Below are positions 30,305-42,453 of a DNA stretch of 64,000 nt, one piece after another. Below the pieces are notes generated by a model, which was not told where the DNA came from, ran no database searches, and was given only the letters and a program-made list of their open reading frames with translations. The DNA is from Athripsodes cinereus (taxonomy: Eukaryota; Arthropoda; Insecta; Trichoptera; Leptoceridae), in assembly GCA_947579605.1 (NCBI GenBank), contig OX388316.1, forward strand, positions 16,805,290 to 16,869,289. The letters are read 5' to 3'. The stretch's first letter is position 1, and each line of letters begins with the position of its first letter. A program made the translations under genes and the position numbers.

Positions 30305-32235
30305 AAATAAAACAATAAAAAATATGTGAACCACGTTTTGTGAGCCAGGTTCGTGAAATCGTGTCTATGGTTTATAAGCAAGATTTTTGAGCCTAACCCA
30401 TTTATAATAATAACCCCATGATATTGTCGTGTCATTTGAATGATGAATGGTACCTTTCCTCACTTAGTGCGTCACTAGTTTTTTGTAAGGAGAAATCTAA
30501 AAAACTACGTGGCATGACATTGCGTATTTTTTATAATGAGTTAGAGCTGCCATTTTTATTTCTGTTTTATTACCATTTTTAAGCTTGCTAAAGTTTGAAA
30601 CGAATCTTATATTAATTAATATCAAATTAGAACTTAATGAATAAAATCTTATTATGTTGAATAAGAATTTTTGGGCTTGGATTTTACATTATATTCATAG
30701 GTATTTTAATATGCTTTCTTTCTCGTGAAGTATGAATACTTTTTGAAATATTTTTTTTATATATTTTTAACTTCCATATTGTATTGAAATATTTGCATAA
30801 AATGAAATTTCAAGTGTAAGTTTAATTATTATTTGTCGTAGTTAAAATTGAAACTTAGTTTTTTGTACAATGATAAACCACCTTTTTTGTGTGGCGCATA
30901 TTCTTTCTCTTCTTACCTGCAAAGCCACTTGCGACAACTTCACGACTCTCCACTTAGCGTCGGTCACCGGCCTATGCGCACGTTTCGGTGTGGCGCTGGG
31001 AACCAAACACTCAGTGGCTACGAGTTATTTAAAACTTTCCAAAAAACATTTTCTAACTAGTGATACCTTTGTGCCTTTTACCTTTATATTAGAATTAAGG
31101 AATAAAATGTGTAAAGTAAACTGTGCAATGAAACAATAAACGAACATCTTCAAATACAACTTAGATCTCATTCCAAAACAACCATACATTACCTTACGAA
31201 TCTCTGAGTTGCCTCATGCTCTACAAAGACTATGTCTAGCTGGAATAACAAAAAAATTCTCACCAGGAAGAGAGGTATTACATATTATTATTGGACAACA
31301 TTAAAGTTTAGTTTACGTGCCAAAACACCTCAAGGACACTGTACAATTTATCAATTCTAGGACATTGCATCCACATGATATTATAAATACAGATAAACAA
31401 ATAAATTAAATGTATATCATCAAATATAAAGCGTTCTCAATATAATATGTGTATTGTAATAACTACCTCTCCACCTCCTACCTTTCCACTCCAAACTCCA
31501 CTTATACACTTATATTCACCAGCTATCTCAGTCTGCAGGGCAAGAGTCTCAGTCAGGGTTATCGTAAAGTTACTAGAATGGTTTCATAGTTAGAAAAAAC
31601 ACAGTTTAAGTCAAAGAAACATTTATTGAAAGTTCAAATTACAACACAGCCCGGTTCAACGCCATTACACACACACAGAGATTTTTACATATGCACAAGA
31701 ATTATTATTAATCAACATGTTCTAATACTAATATTATTGATGATTCACTGTCACAGTTATACTTCACAGTAAAGGTTATAAGTTAATTCTGACGACAATT
31801 TATCAAGTTTTTTAATTATTTATTTCGGCCGGAACGGCTGCCGAGAGAAGAGAGAGTGAAGTTGGTTGCAGGTGGTCAACCAAGAGATTTTTAACAGAAG
31901 TCAAATCAAAGTTTACATTAATTTTAGCGGGATTCTTTCTTTCAAAAAGTCAAACTGTAACTTTGTAAATTTAATATGGAAATACTCTAATATTTATGTA
32001 CTGTTATTTTAACTACGACAGTATATATTGTCAAAAAGAGTATAACAAAATTTACAATACTATGTTCATAAGTCTCGACATAGTGTAGTTTCACTCCCAC
32101 ATACAGAATTACCTATTTTTTTATACATTTACAAAACAAACATTCGCAACAATTTCATATTTTAATTACTTTAAGAATATTTAGAAATTAAAAAAGACAT
32201 AAAACATTAATTAATTACAAGAGCTACTTTACTAC
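30305..32235. other. No supported gene; possible retroelement remnants
   Basis: The segments 30880-31030 and 31460-31700 have more balanced composition and contain phrases such as AAACATTTATTGAAAGTT that could be a minus-strand poly(A) signal region, but no ORF with a known motif and no paired ends were found. Confidence 0.35.
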
Positions 32236-32321
32236 TTTGCGAACGGGCTTTTGAAAGCTTCCACTCTCTTTCCATTTGCCTGACGATGAGAGCGGAAGAT
32301 TTTGAAATCCGGCTCGCAAAT
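32236..32321. repeat. Imperfect inverted repeat, 33-bp arms
   Basis: TTTGCGAACGGGCTTTTGAA at 32236 and its continuation pair with the inverse of 32288-32321 at about four of five positions. A small degraded fold-back structure. Confidence 0.55.
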
Positions 32322-32550
32322 TAATTGAGTATCCAGTGGAATTATTTAACATGTTCTTTAACTTTGATTTTATTTTTTATAACAATGAATTTCCATTAAG
32401 AATTATTGTCGGTCGATAAACTGTATGTAGAATTTTTTATAATATATCACCTTACACAATCTAAAGAACTTTATTTTGAATGCCATGTTATAAAAAAGTC
32501 CATCAAGCCCACGATAAAAATAAGTTTCCTGCTCTTTTTTGTAGGCTTCA

Positions 32551-32722
32551 TTCTGTAAAAGGCAGGTTTTTATGAGATAGCATGAATGAAATTTTAACAT
32601 TTTCATTTCAACGATGAGGTAGGTCACCTAAAAATTTGACAGCACCAACAACGTATGTTTGCGCGAAGTTAGTTTTTCTTTATAGAGTTGTTCTATCCCC
32701 TTGTGGGAGATGCTATGATGTT
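32551..32722 (+). repeat. Old SINE-like family copy
   Basis: Blocks TTCTGTAAAAGGCAGG, TTTCAACGATGAGGTAGGTC, GTTTGCGCGAAG and CCCCTTGTGGGAGATGCTAT keep the family order. Strongly diverged in the middle. Confidence 0.5.
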
Positions 32723-34071
32723 CAAACAAATATGCATCATTGTGTTCTATGAAAGTCCTTTAGCACAAGAGAGTCTTTAAAAAATTATTACACAATTATG
32801 AATAATATAGAAACATGTAGAAACATTAAAAAAGACGACATAATTTTCATAAAAAGTTCATCATACCTAGTTGAGAACATTACAGGACGTTAATGTAATC
32901 ATGAAAATGTAGAAAAAGTATAATATTTGCTTTTTACTGTAGGTAGTTAAACAGATAAAAAGCAACGATGGAATATTATAATGGATGAGGACATTAAATA
33001 AAAGTATTCCATTTTATTCTACATCCGGGACACTAGCTGCGCTTCCCGAACGAACAAAGGATATATGTAGTAGTTACATACTCGTAGTAGTTCCTTTAAG
33101 TAGGTACTCAAAACTGCATTTATCTCTCAGTAGTCGGTTAAACAGGGTAAACTTCTCCCGTATCTGTGTGGATAGAAGTCTAAAGTAATAGTTATTTACA
33201 AACTTTTATCTTTCTGGTGATTAGTTACAAAAGTAGCAGAACAGCTGGGAAGTTTCAGAAGATTTTTATCACTGTGAAGGCTCATGTGTTTACTTGCTAC
33301 CGAATATTATTATTTATAAGTATATTTTTTATTATTATTGCTTAATAATAATAAGGCAAATTTCTATGATATTCATCCAAAAAATAAACGATAACAAACA
33401 ATTTGAGCAGCGATGTTGCAAACATTAATATTCTCAACATATACACACTCATACCTCCAAATCGAAGAACCGCACACTTCATGTGGATGGATTTTTTTTT
33501 TTGATGATTTTTTGTTTTTTGACGGCTTATGATTAAAATAGCCACAAGATAGTTAATAACAAGGTGGTTTCCTTCGCTACAAGATCTAAGGTCCAGACTC
33601 GTAAAGTAAGTGTCCTTTACATACGATTATGGAAGCGGAAAACTTTCTGACGAAACACTCTGTATAATGGGTATAATAATATAAAAGTATCTTAGGTGCC
33701 GCAGACTTTCTTTTTAATGTTTCATTATTGACACTCTTGCATCTACAGCTTCTTCTTTATTGAATTTCTAACATTTTTCACGTTTTACTTCTTTTCCTAT
33801 TAAGCGAAAGTATCTATTGCTACGGAAAAGTAATAAAGTCGAAAGAAAATTGTCCTTTTATATTCTGAGAAACATCATATTTCAATTTAATTTTATATGT
33901 ATATAAGAAATAAGATGATGATGATGACTTAGAATAACATTTTTCTGATAATATTAAGTTTTGGAGTTAAATAAGAAAACATGTTTTACTACTATTTTTC
34001 TTTTCTTTCTTTTTTTTTAAAAAAAAGATATATCTGGGTTTTTGTTATAAACCCAAATACAACCTTATACA
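32723..34071. other. AT-rich DNA, nothing recognised
   Basis: Short ORFs of about 67 codons at 32985-33188 and 33342-33545 show no known motif and are not supported as genes. Confidence 0.45.
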
Positions 34072-34330
34072 CACTGAGAAAAATACTAACGAAATTTCAC
34101 AACGAATCATTGGTAAGTACTATCAGATTAGGACCAGAGATCGTACAAACGATTCATTAGTACGAATCTATAATATTAACTCTTCGCAAACAAGTTGTTG
34201 GTAAATTTACCGATGATTTGTTTGCGAAGAGTTAATATTATAGATTTATACCAATGAATCGTTTGTACGATCTCTAGTCCTAATCTGATAGTATCGTACC
34301 AATGATTCGTTTTGAGTATTTTTCTCAGTG
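34072..34330. mobile_element. Fold-back MITE with CACTGAGAAAAA ends, copy B
   Basis: Same ends and internal blocks (AACGAAATTTCACAACGAAT, GTACAAACGATTCATTAGTA, TATAATATTAAC) as 10311-10578. The halves are reverse complements; the right end has lost some bases near 34310. It abuts CA on both sides rather than TA, so the target duplication is less clear than in copy A. Confidence 0.85.
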
Positions 34331-34332
34331 CA

Positions 34333-34451
34333 CCTTTCACAGTAAGCTAAAAGCTTGTGTCGTGAAAGGGGAGTTTTCCGGCACCTGGGATCGAACCCCG
34401 GACCCCTTGTTCACAAGACCGAGACTCTACCTCCAGGCTACCGACGAACTC
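34333..34451 (-). mobile_element. tRNA-derived SINE head
   Basis: The minus strand carries a Pol III B box GGTTCGATCCC (34397-34387) that fits the consensus exactly and an A-box-like TAGCCTGGAGG (34440-34430) about 33 bp upstream. Between them lies a CGGTCTTGTGAACAAGG segment like an anticodon arm. The acceptor stem does not pair properly and there is no 7-bp match, so this is a tRNA-like SINE head and not a functional tRNA. It sits between a fold-back MITE and a SINE-like copy. The two ORFs crossing it are not genes. Confidence 0.75.
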
Positions 34452-34495
34452 ACAATGGTACAAATATACCAAGAATATATATTACCTATCTTCTT

Positions 34496-34701
34496 TACCA
34501 TAGCGGCACATTCCGCAAGTGGAGTAGTCGGCAGATTACTTCACTTGTATAAATAAAAAAATAAAATGTTCTTAATGGGTGTACTTTATCACTGAATCAA
34601 ATATGTTCAATTTCTTATTTGTGATGTTTTATGAAGACCAGCCTTTTAAAGGACACTCGGAAATTTACAGAAAAGTGTGGAAGATTTATTCTTTACCAAG
34701 G
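34496..34701 (-). repeat. Diverged SINE-like family copy
   Basis: Blocks TACCATAGCGGCACATTCCG, CAAGTGGAGTAG, CACTGAATCAAATATG, GACCAGCCTTTTAAAGGACA and CTCGGAAATTTACAGAAAAG match the family on the minus strand. Its position next to a tRNA-type SINE head at 34333-34451 may be chance or may hint at how the family is built. Confidence 0.6.
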
Positions 34702-35519
34702 ACTACACAGTTAAAATTTGATCCAATTATAAAATCTTATTATATCGTGTATAATGTTTGCATATAATAAAGTGTCTGTTTCCAAAACATTTCAATATAA
34801 AATTAATAGATAAGTACGATTGGTGTTCTCATAGATAGAGAAGAAAATATCAAAACTTTATGTTATCTTTTGTTAAATTCATATACTTTAAGTAGTGTAA
34901 TTAACAGATATTTCTAGTTTCAGTTGGTGATGAAAAATTGTGTAAAATAAAATTAACATGAAATTATTCATCAATAAATTAGGTCAAAATATCCATATTT
35001 TGTAATTGAATTATTTCAATTAAAAGTAAGCGTGTATAAAAATCCTTGGTTAGTTAAATTAATCTTTATTTTATCACAGCCATTAGTGGCATTTGGGTGA
35101 AATTAATATCGAACAACCGCTAATCGATGTTAAATGGTTACGTACCTAGCACGTTGGTTCATGATGGTAAAATAACAATATATCCATAAAATAACCATTT
35201 ATATAATGTGATGATATTTTTAATACATACCTTGGTCTCCCCATCTACATTTCAGCTGATTTCTACGTTGGGCATATGTCATCCATATTGCTCTACTTTT
35301 CTTTTGTGACATCAGACATTCCTACAATGGTACACTTATCTAATTTTTTACAATTTGTTGAGTAATGATAGATTATTACAAGATATTATTGAAAATAGCT
35401 TCAATTTTCTATTAGTGGCAACGGTTGGTACTACAAACTAAGAATATCCATTCGAATGTTACTTATTCACTTTCTGATAATGTTTCTTTTTCTTGCTGAC
35501 TCTGTTTGTTGTTTTTGTA

Positions 35520-35611
35520 TTTATGTAAGGAAATTGTTTGTATTACTTGTACATGAGTAATTGTAATAGAAGGCTTTTATGCCGTTGAATGTATAAATAA
35601 ATAAATAAATT
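35520..35611 (+). repeat. LINE 3'-end tail with (TAAA)n
   Basis: GTAATTGTAATAGAAGGCTT, TTATGCCGTTGAATG and TATAAATAAATAAATAAAT form a LINE-like 3' UTR and tail. No coding part. Confidence 0.5.
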
Positions 35612-35744
35612 TGAGCAATCATATTGAATTTAGGTACAAACGCTTTTTTTTTCTAAAAGTGGAATCCGTACATACCCGTTATTTTCTTATTTTAGTATAG
35701 ACAATTATTGTTTTTACATTAAAATGAGTTTTTTTTTAAATTTT

Positions 35745-35965
35745 ATTACTTTTGTCCACATAAGGTACCTACCTTTTTTTTTTACTTAAATATGGGCCTG
35801 TAGAGTGTCAAACATCAAGTTTTCTTATTGGAAAAAGGTTTTACTGCTTTTTTCCACGTAAGCGGTTAATTCATTTTTTTCAATAAGATTACGTCGTTTT
35901 AACTCATGTATTTAAATGAATGTATGTTTATTTCTACCCGAGTGATGCCGGATAACAAAAGCTAG
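35745..35965 (+). mobile_element. Helitron-like 3' portion
   Basis: It contains one unit of the minisatellite seen at 19731-20299 (AAGGTACCTACC, ATATGGGCCTGTAGAGTGTC), then TTCAATAAGATTACG, ACCCGAGTGATGCCGGATAA and a terminal GCTAG followed by T at 35966. The hairpin and CTAG/T end are Helitron features. A matching 5' TC end was not located. Confidence 0.6.
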
Positions 35966-35985
35966 TACCTAATAATATAATAATT

Positions 35986-36417
35986 CGTCCCTCTTCTGAC
36001 TAACAGTCGTATCTGCCTAAATGTAAATTGTTCAGGAGAGCGTTTTTTGTGTTTTACCGTGCATATTTTCGTCTCTCCTGGTAATATGATATAGTGTAAA
36101 TATATTACATTATTTTATTTGTACCTATTCTTATATATCTAAGAATCATTTTTGTGATGAAATTTTGTGGAATTAGTTGATATAACACATTTTATTTAGA
36201 GTAATTCGTAAATACTCGCAAACGAGTGGATGGCCTTGAGAAGAATAGAATAGAATAGAAATACGACAAAAAATCAGAAAGCTATTCCAAGATAACGGTC
36301 ACAGTTACAGGTGTGATCTTCAGTGAGAATATATAGGGCACATATAAGTACACATTGGTGATCAAAACTCGATTTCGCCATAAATGTCAGATACGACAGT
36401 TAATCAGAAGAGGGACG
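35986..36417. mobile_element. MITE, 432 bp, about 32-bp TIRs
   Basis: The ends CGTCCCTCTTCTGACTAACA... and (inverted) CGTCCCTCTTCTGATTAACT... agree at about 29 of 32 positions. TACCTAATAATATAATAATT lies immediately left (35966-35985) and a 23-bp version with an extra AAT lies right at 36424-36446. That is longer than usual for a cut-and-paste element. Inside, AGAATAGAATAGAATAGAAA is a short tandem repeat. No ORF. Confidence 0.7.
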
Positions 36418-36832
36418 ATATTATACCTAATAATAATATAATAATTGGTAAATCAATGTTCATAACTTGTAGTTGTTAATCTTCATAATATTAGAAATAT
36501 AAATTGATTTCCGAGATACTGAGGAAATAATTATTATCTTTCGGAAAGATAAACGATAGAGAATCAGAGCTTAATGATTAATATATTAATGAACTAATCC
36601 ATCATCGATTCATCCAATAATATTAATCTACAGAAATATTAAGTATTCTGAAGATATTCATTTATATATTTGCAATTATGTTATATTTTTGGGTAAATTA
36701 AATAGAAGAGCTTATTTTTATTAAGGATAAATATTATTAATACAAATTTGATTTACATTGGTATTTGAAGTAACCAAGTGAAATAATGACAACAATATTT
36801 TTTAGATTCGTAATATCATAAGATCTTATTGT

Positions 36833-37078
36833 GCTATGCTATACCATCACGGCATATCCCACAAGTGGGGTAGCCAGCAGATCAGCTGCATGTAAGAAAC
36901 ATGCAAACTGTCCTCTTCGTGCCAATATAAAATCAAGACATTCAGGATGGGTGGCAAACTTCATCGCTGAATTTGAGATGTACAATGTCTTATTTTTTTC
37001 GAACACCTGCCTTTTACAGGACACTCGAAAACTTACGCAGAAGAGTGGGAGACCAATTCTTTACCGGGTGCTCCACGG
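36833..37078 (-). mobile_element. Young SINE-like element copy, 246 bp
   Basis: Full length in minus orientation, from CCGTGGAG at 37078 to the TAGCATAGC tail at 36833. GATCTTATTGT flanks it at 36822-36832 and 37079-37089, an 11-bp target duplication without mismatch. It is nearly identical to 27883-28128 and to the copy in gag. Confidence 0.88.
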
Positions 37079-37089
37079 GATCTTATTGT

Positions 37090-39123
37090 AATATAATGAA
37101 AGTTTCCTAGAAATATGATTGATGAGATTCAATTCCTACTGTGGAAGTTTTAATAATGTATAATAATAACGTAATAATAATGCGGTAAACGTACAAATAT
37201 ACTTATATATTACCTGCGTATTAGGTACATGTAAAGTACCTATCTGCTAATGGTGAAACTTCTCATACGAGTACATAGAAATGATGTATTTTGTTTGATT
37301 AAATTCAGGTATTCCACAACATGATACGAGAATGTATGAATGTGTGTATTGTCTATAATACTGGCAGGTGGTTGGTATGTATGTATGTAGCGTAGCGGAG
37401 TGAAAGGGAACTGCTGAAAGTTAGCAGTTGGGTTTCATGTACATATAGTAAGAACTTTGGATGTGTTAAGATCACATAATACACGTTATTAATATTATGT
37501 AGATGTACATTTACTTCTTCCTTCTATTTGTGTTTGCGGTGTATACCTACCTTTATAATAGGATTAGTTGTTTACTTTACATTTCGTTGCTTTAATTTGT
37601 TTAATGGTAATGTAGAAGATATTGTATTGTTAGATGTAAACATTTATAGAGTCATAAAAAATACTAAATATTCCTTAGATGTCATAAAGTTTAAGGCATT
37701 TGTGTTTGAAATATAAAATAAAAGTAGAAGATACATTTATTTTATGGAATTCTACTACCTAAACACCGGCACAGTGATTAGCGTTTGTGTTTAGGTACTA
37801 AATACTTTCCAAGATTTGCTTTTTTGTTTTTTTTTTTCAATATCAAAGATTTTAAAATAAATAACGTATTTTTTGAACTTAAATAAAACAAAAAAAAAAA
37901 AATTCTAAAAATATCAGAATTAAACAGAAAATATTAATAAAAAAATCATTATGAATATAAGTAACGGAAGCAATTTTTTGATTTATGATGAAAAGTTATA
38001 TTTTAAACTATTTTTAGCACAAAAAGGTATTTTCCATTTAAAATGTTTTTTTTTACATCCATTCCTTTTTGATCGTCGAGGTAAAAGCTTTTAAGCAAAC
38101 ATATTTTAAATGAACAAATACCTACTACTCGTCGAGGTTTATTTCTACTTGAAAACTAAGTTTATTCAGGCTGATATTTACGAATTATTTAGGGATTTTT
38201 CGGATACCGTAAAAGGTGATGTTTATTTATAAGTCAAGAGTGTATGAAATAACTTTCAAGACGTGTACAAAATCTAGAAACATCAGTTGTGGTAGGCAAT
38301 GAAAACACTTGATATAAGTAACAAATTTGACAGTGTACATTGACATGACTTGAATAGATTTAAGTCCCTTGATATGGAATGAGCACCTTGTGGGTTTGAG
38401 GTTATTATGTTCTCTGTATGATCTGTCCTGTATCTGACCCATATACCTATATGGTACATTGATAACGTATTTAATGGTGTGACACGTCACGTCCCCATCC
38501 ACATCACGCACTTGACGGACGCGTTAACAATCAGAGCGTCGCGTCACTTTGTAAAGCTTCTGAATCATACTAGGCTATTATTTTATGTTGATAATATTGT
38601 TTTACACATATATGAGTATCTGTATAAATATGTACAATAACTTTAAATATATCATTATTAATATGTTCCAAATAAAGTTTGATAAATTGATATGGATGAA
38701 GTTATCACGTCCTGAAATGTTGAAACACGCAAACATGTGATACCATTTCGAAGAAGGTTTAGAGTGATGGATTCATTATTATATAAAACCTTTACAGTTG
38801 TATGATAATATACCCGATTATTTCGTGTTCTCTGTTCTAGAATTCAATGGCTTTATTATTTAGTTAACCGTAGAAAAAGTAGGTACTTATATTTCTTCAG
38901 CATTGTATTAAAAAAATAATAACTATTCTAAACCATTATTTAAGCAGACAAATAATTCTTTTATTAATAGTAGGTACTAAGTAGTAATATTGCATAAGTT
39001 CATAGAATTCGTTTATTTGTGTGTCTACATATAATTATATCATACAAAGGCTGTGTGTTTCTAACAGATTAACTCAAGTGTACACAGGTATTAACCATTC
39101 ACGCATTTTCTAGTGTGAGTATA
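37090..39123. other. No supported gene
   Basis: Mostly AT-rich. A minus-strand ORF of 94 codons (38227-38511) starts in a slightly GC-richer segment (38440-38570). It shows no domain I know, and neither splice nor promoter signals make it convincing. Confidence 0.4.
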
Positions 39124-39131
39124 GTCACAGT

Positions 39132-39657
39132 CAGGGTTGCCAGGTCTTTTCCAAATAAATACCGAACAGTGAGAAAAAAAGTTTTGCCTAATAGTTTATT
39201 TATATTATGACCTTGAAATACAAAGTACCATTGCACAAGAGCAACTAGTTATCCTAACTTATAAAAATTATATTTTTTTCTCACTAATGCACGCTTCCAG
39301 CAATGTCTTATTTGCTTTATCTGCCCCATGCATTTCGCGACATGTCAAACTGATATTACATCGTATACATAATTCAGCCTCCACCATGTCCACACTTAAT
39401 TTATTACGGCTGTCCTTCCGTGCACAAACGGCTCATATGGCTAAATACTCTTTTCATATAAGCTTACTACATGGTACAGCCACTATCGTTTTGATTATCT
39501 TTTTCAAGTTAGGGCTTACTTCGTTTATTAGGGAGAAAAAATAATCAGAAAAAAATACCGAGCCGTCCATACTTCGGTATTTTTGTCATACCGAACACCG
39601 AACATGGTGTTAAAATACCGAACGGTTCGGTAGAATACCGAACACCTGGCAACACTG
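39132..39657 (-). mobile_element. hAT transposon, internally deleted, 526 bp
   Basis: Ends CAGGGTTGCCAGGT and (inverted) CAGTGTTGCCAGGT are typical hAT inverted repeats. GTCACAGT flanks it exactly at 39124-39131 and 39658-39665, the 8-bp duplication of hAT elements. ATACCGAAC-type repeats cluster inside both ends, above all on the right, and could be transposase-binding sites. The remaining coding piece is listed separately. Confidence 0.92.
39268..39432 (-). pseudogene. hAT transposase C-terminal remnant
   Basis: The minus strand is open for about 54 codons and contains RNKLSVDMVEAELCIR and later LLEACISEKK before a TAA at 39268-39270. This is the end of the hAT dimerisation (hATC) region, whose usual form is R-N-R-L-S-V-E/D-x-V-E-A-x-L followed by a conserved K-Y/K-K end. 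The rest of the transposase, including the DDE catalytic core and BED zinc finger, is missing, so the protein cannot act. Confidence 0.7.
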
Positions 39658-40200
39658 GTCACAGTATGCAAATTTAATTGTAGATACAATTTATGCAAGA
39701 ATTATAATTATAAATTTATGTGGTTGTGAAATAAAAATAATGTACTTGTATATTATTATAATATTATAGCTATTTTATGCAAAGTTATGAGTTTTCATGA
39801 ATTCAGGCGACACTTTTCACAGACTTGAATATTTTACCTCTTAATTTAACCTCCGCGCTGTGTACTGAATGAGATTTAATAATAAAAGGAAATATAACCA
39901 TGTTAATTTTAGTGACGGTGAAATATTAAAATAATTCCCAAAACTTCGTTTAAAGTAAGGTATAAGTTTTAAAGAAAAAACATAAATATATCACTCAAAC
40001 AAGTCATTTGAATAAAGCTATGAAACATCTATCTAAAGATATTTTTATTTTCATTTTATTTTAGCAAATAAACAGTTAAAGTACAATAAAATAGGAAAAT
40101 AGTATTCATTGTATATAATAAATGTTCTATTGTTGTTCATAAAATACTAACATTAAATATGTACTATGAAATGTAACAACAATATTAGTCAGTATATTAA

Positions 40201-40852
40201 GAGCCCCGTTTAGCAAAAACGGTAAAATATTCTATTTTCAACAAATTTGATAGAAAAACTGCCAAAACTTGTTGACTCTTGCGAACATACCAATATTAGT
40301 TTTTTACTAAAAAATAAATAAATCGAAGACTGACGAGATTTATTTAGGTACTCTTTGTTATATCAAAATACAAATTATTTGTGATATATATATTTATTTT
40401 TTATTCATCCTATCAAGTATATAAATACTATAGATTTTAGCAACTTTTTTTAAGTATACAAAAAATTGAGTTCATGTGGTGATTTTTGGTTTCAAAATAT
40501 GAGAAATTTTATCAAAAAAAAATTTTTTTAAGTCGGTCTTTTGTTCTATAATTGTAATAACTATCTAAATATTCTCAATATTAAAATAAATATATGAATT
40601 TTTTTAAGATTCTCGTGCATTTATGTACCAAACACACCCCCGAATTCGATTTTTAGAAATTTGTTTTTTTATAAACGAATACTATGAAGCTAAAATCGTT
40701 TTTTTTTTAAGGTTAAAGTTTGATATTGGTAATTAATATTTGTTTTCATATTTTATCAAATCAAAATATTCGTAGGGTCAACAAGTTTTGAGAGTTTGTG
40801 TACCAAACTTGTTGAAAATTGAATGTTTTATCGTTTTTGCTAAAGGGGCCCC
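40201..40852. mobile_element. piggyBac-type MITE, 652 bp
   Basis: TTAA lies exactly at both edges (40197-40200 and 40853-40856), the piggyBac target. The terminal inverted repeats extend over about 80 bp with some mismatches: GTTTAGCAAAAACGGTAAAA left versus CTTTAGCAAAAACGATAAAA (inverted) right, continuing to AAACTTGTTGAC on both sides. The interior is AT-rich with no transposase. Confidence 0.85.
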
Positions 40853-40856
40853 TTAA

Positions 40857-42453
40857 GTAGCAAGCAATTCAGTTATATATAAAAAATAAACTACCTATGA
40901 GTGTTCACTTTACGTTACGGAGTATGTATGTAGATACATAATATGTAACGGTATTTACGTGAACTTATTATAATATGCAAATGGATGTTTTGAGTACTGG
41001 CGTGACGTCAGTAAAGACGTGTGTTTGCTTGTGAATGCGAGCTTGATAATATTTTCTATACAAGTTCATATTTTTTTAGAATTCATGAAAGAATTTTAAT
41101 GATACGCTTGGAATTTAGAAGCCACGTATGTAAATACTAACATTATATTCCCAAAAGAGTTATCTATGTTAATCTTCATAATATTATTGAATTATTCTTT
41201 ATGTTACGCTCTCAATACTTCTTTGTGCGAATATTTACAGAAAATTATAATTCAGAAAATAAGAAACCATGTTTATGCTTATTAAATTTATATATGCTAC
41301 AAAACTCTTATTTACAAATCATAAACATTAAATTGGTTTTTAATTTACTTGAAAAAATATAGCATCTTCAGATAGCTGTACTTTAATAGAATAAAAGTTG
41401 TATTTTGGCCTAATTCTTGAAAATATTAACTTTCTAGAGTTTTGATAGGTTTAGTATAAGTTTGTTTTCAACACAATGGGTTAGCATTCTCCTTCAAAAT
41501 AGTTATCACGGTTAATACCCTGTTCTTGATATTAAAATTATATAAGTTTTCTTCTTCTTAGCATTAAGTAGACCTCGGAGACTTTTCTATAGGAAACTTC
41601 TCTTATAATCTGCAGGCTCAGCTATTCTTCTACCATATTTGTGATCTTCCTGGTAGGCGGCATCTGTTTTGCATGTTCAAATCATTCGGATCTCATTGCC
41701 GAGTTAATTCAACTTTTATGATACAAGATAATTGCTAAGTATGAGAATGTTCAGGGGGTATAAGAAGTTATAGTGAGCCCATTTGAAAAACATTTGTTTT
41801 TGAATTTCTGGTACTATTCATTCTTTTGATTATTCATTCTCTTACCAGCATCTACACCATTATTTCCTGCATGCTACTACACTTCAGACATTATACATAA
41901 TATCTCAAATAACGACATATATTAATATCTTTTTTTTTTTTTTAAAAACATAGATCTGCATTCTAAGACACTTGAATTGAAACTTTGAGTGTTCCTAAAT
42001 AATAAATAACAGCAATAAAATGTATTGTAAACTTTTTTTTTATAACATTTCTTTGCGTATCTTATAGAGGAAACATCGTGAAGAAACTTAGAAATATCGA
42101 TTCTTAGACATCAATTATTCAGATATCTACTGCCGTGTAATTTACATATTTGATAAGTATTCTTGTTCTTCGGGTTAAACTGTTCCTATTAACTAAGTAT
42201 TATAAAGTTGTTATACAATAGTAATCGGGGTACCGAGCCCAATATTCAAACTAGGTTTTTCTCTGAAAGTATTGAATTACTCCTTCAGATAAAAATTTTA
42301 ATGATGTTTTCATGCTAGCATTATACATAAAACCAAAGATATTTATTTGAAAATCAACCTTTTACTCTAACTAAAACTAGAATAGATATAAAATGCCTTC
42401 AGGTGGGTACAATCTAGTTTTTCATTTTGCGTTGGATGAATTGTAAAATAATA
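40857..42453. other. AT-rich DNA, nothing firm
   Basis: Bases 41555-41700 have a TTCTTCTTCTTAG start and better balanced composition and could be another decayed LINE end on the minus strand, but no coding motif was readable. Confidence 0.4.

Noticed and set aside
34333..34451. Functional tRNA gene on the minus strand
   Set aside because: A and B boxes are present, but the acceptor stem does not pair and the arms are imperfect; it fits a SINE head better.
37090..38570. 94-codon minus-strand ORF at 38227-38511 as a host gene
   Set aside because: No known domain, promoter or splice support; length is within chance for this amount of sequence.
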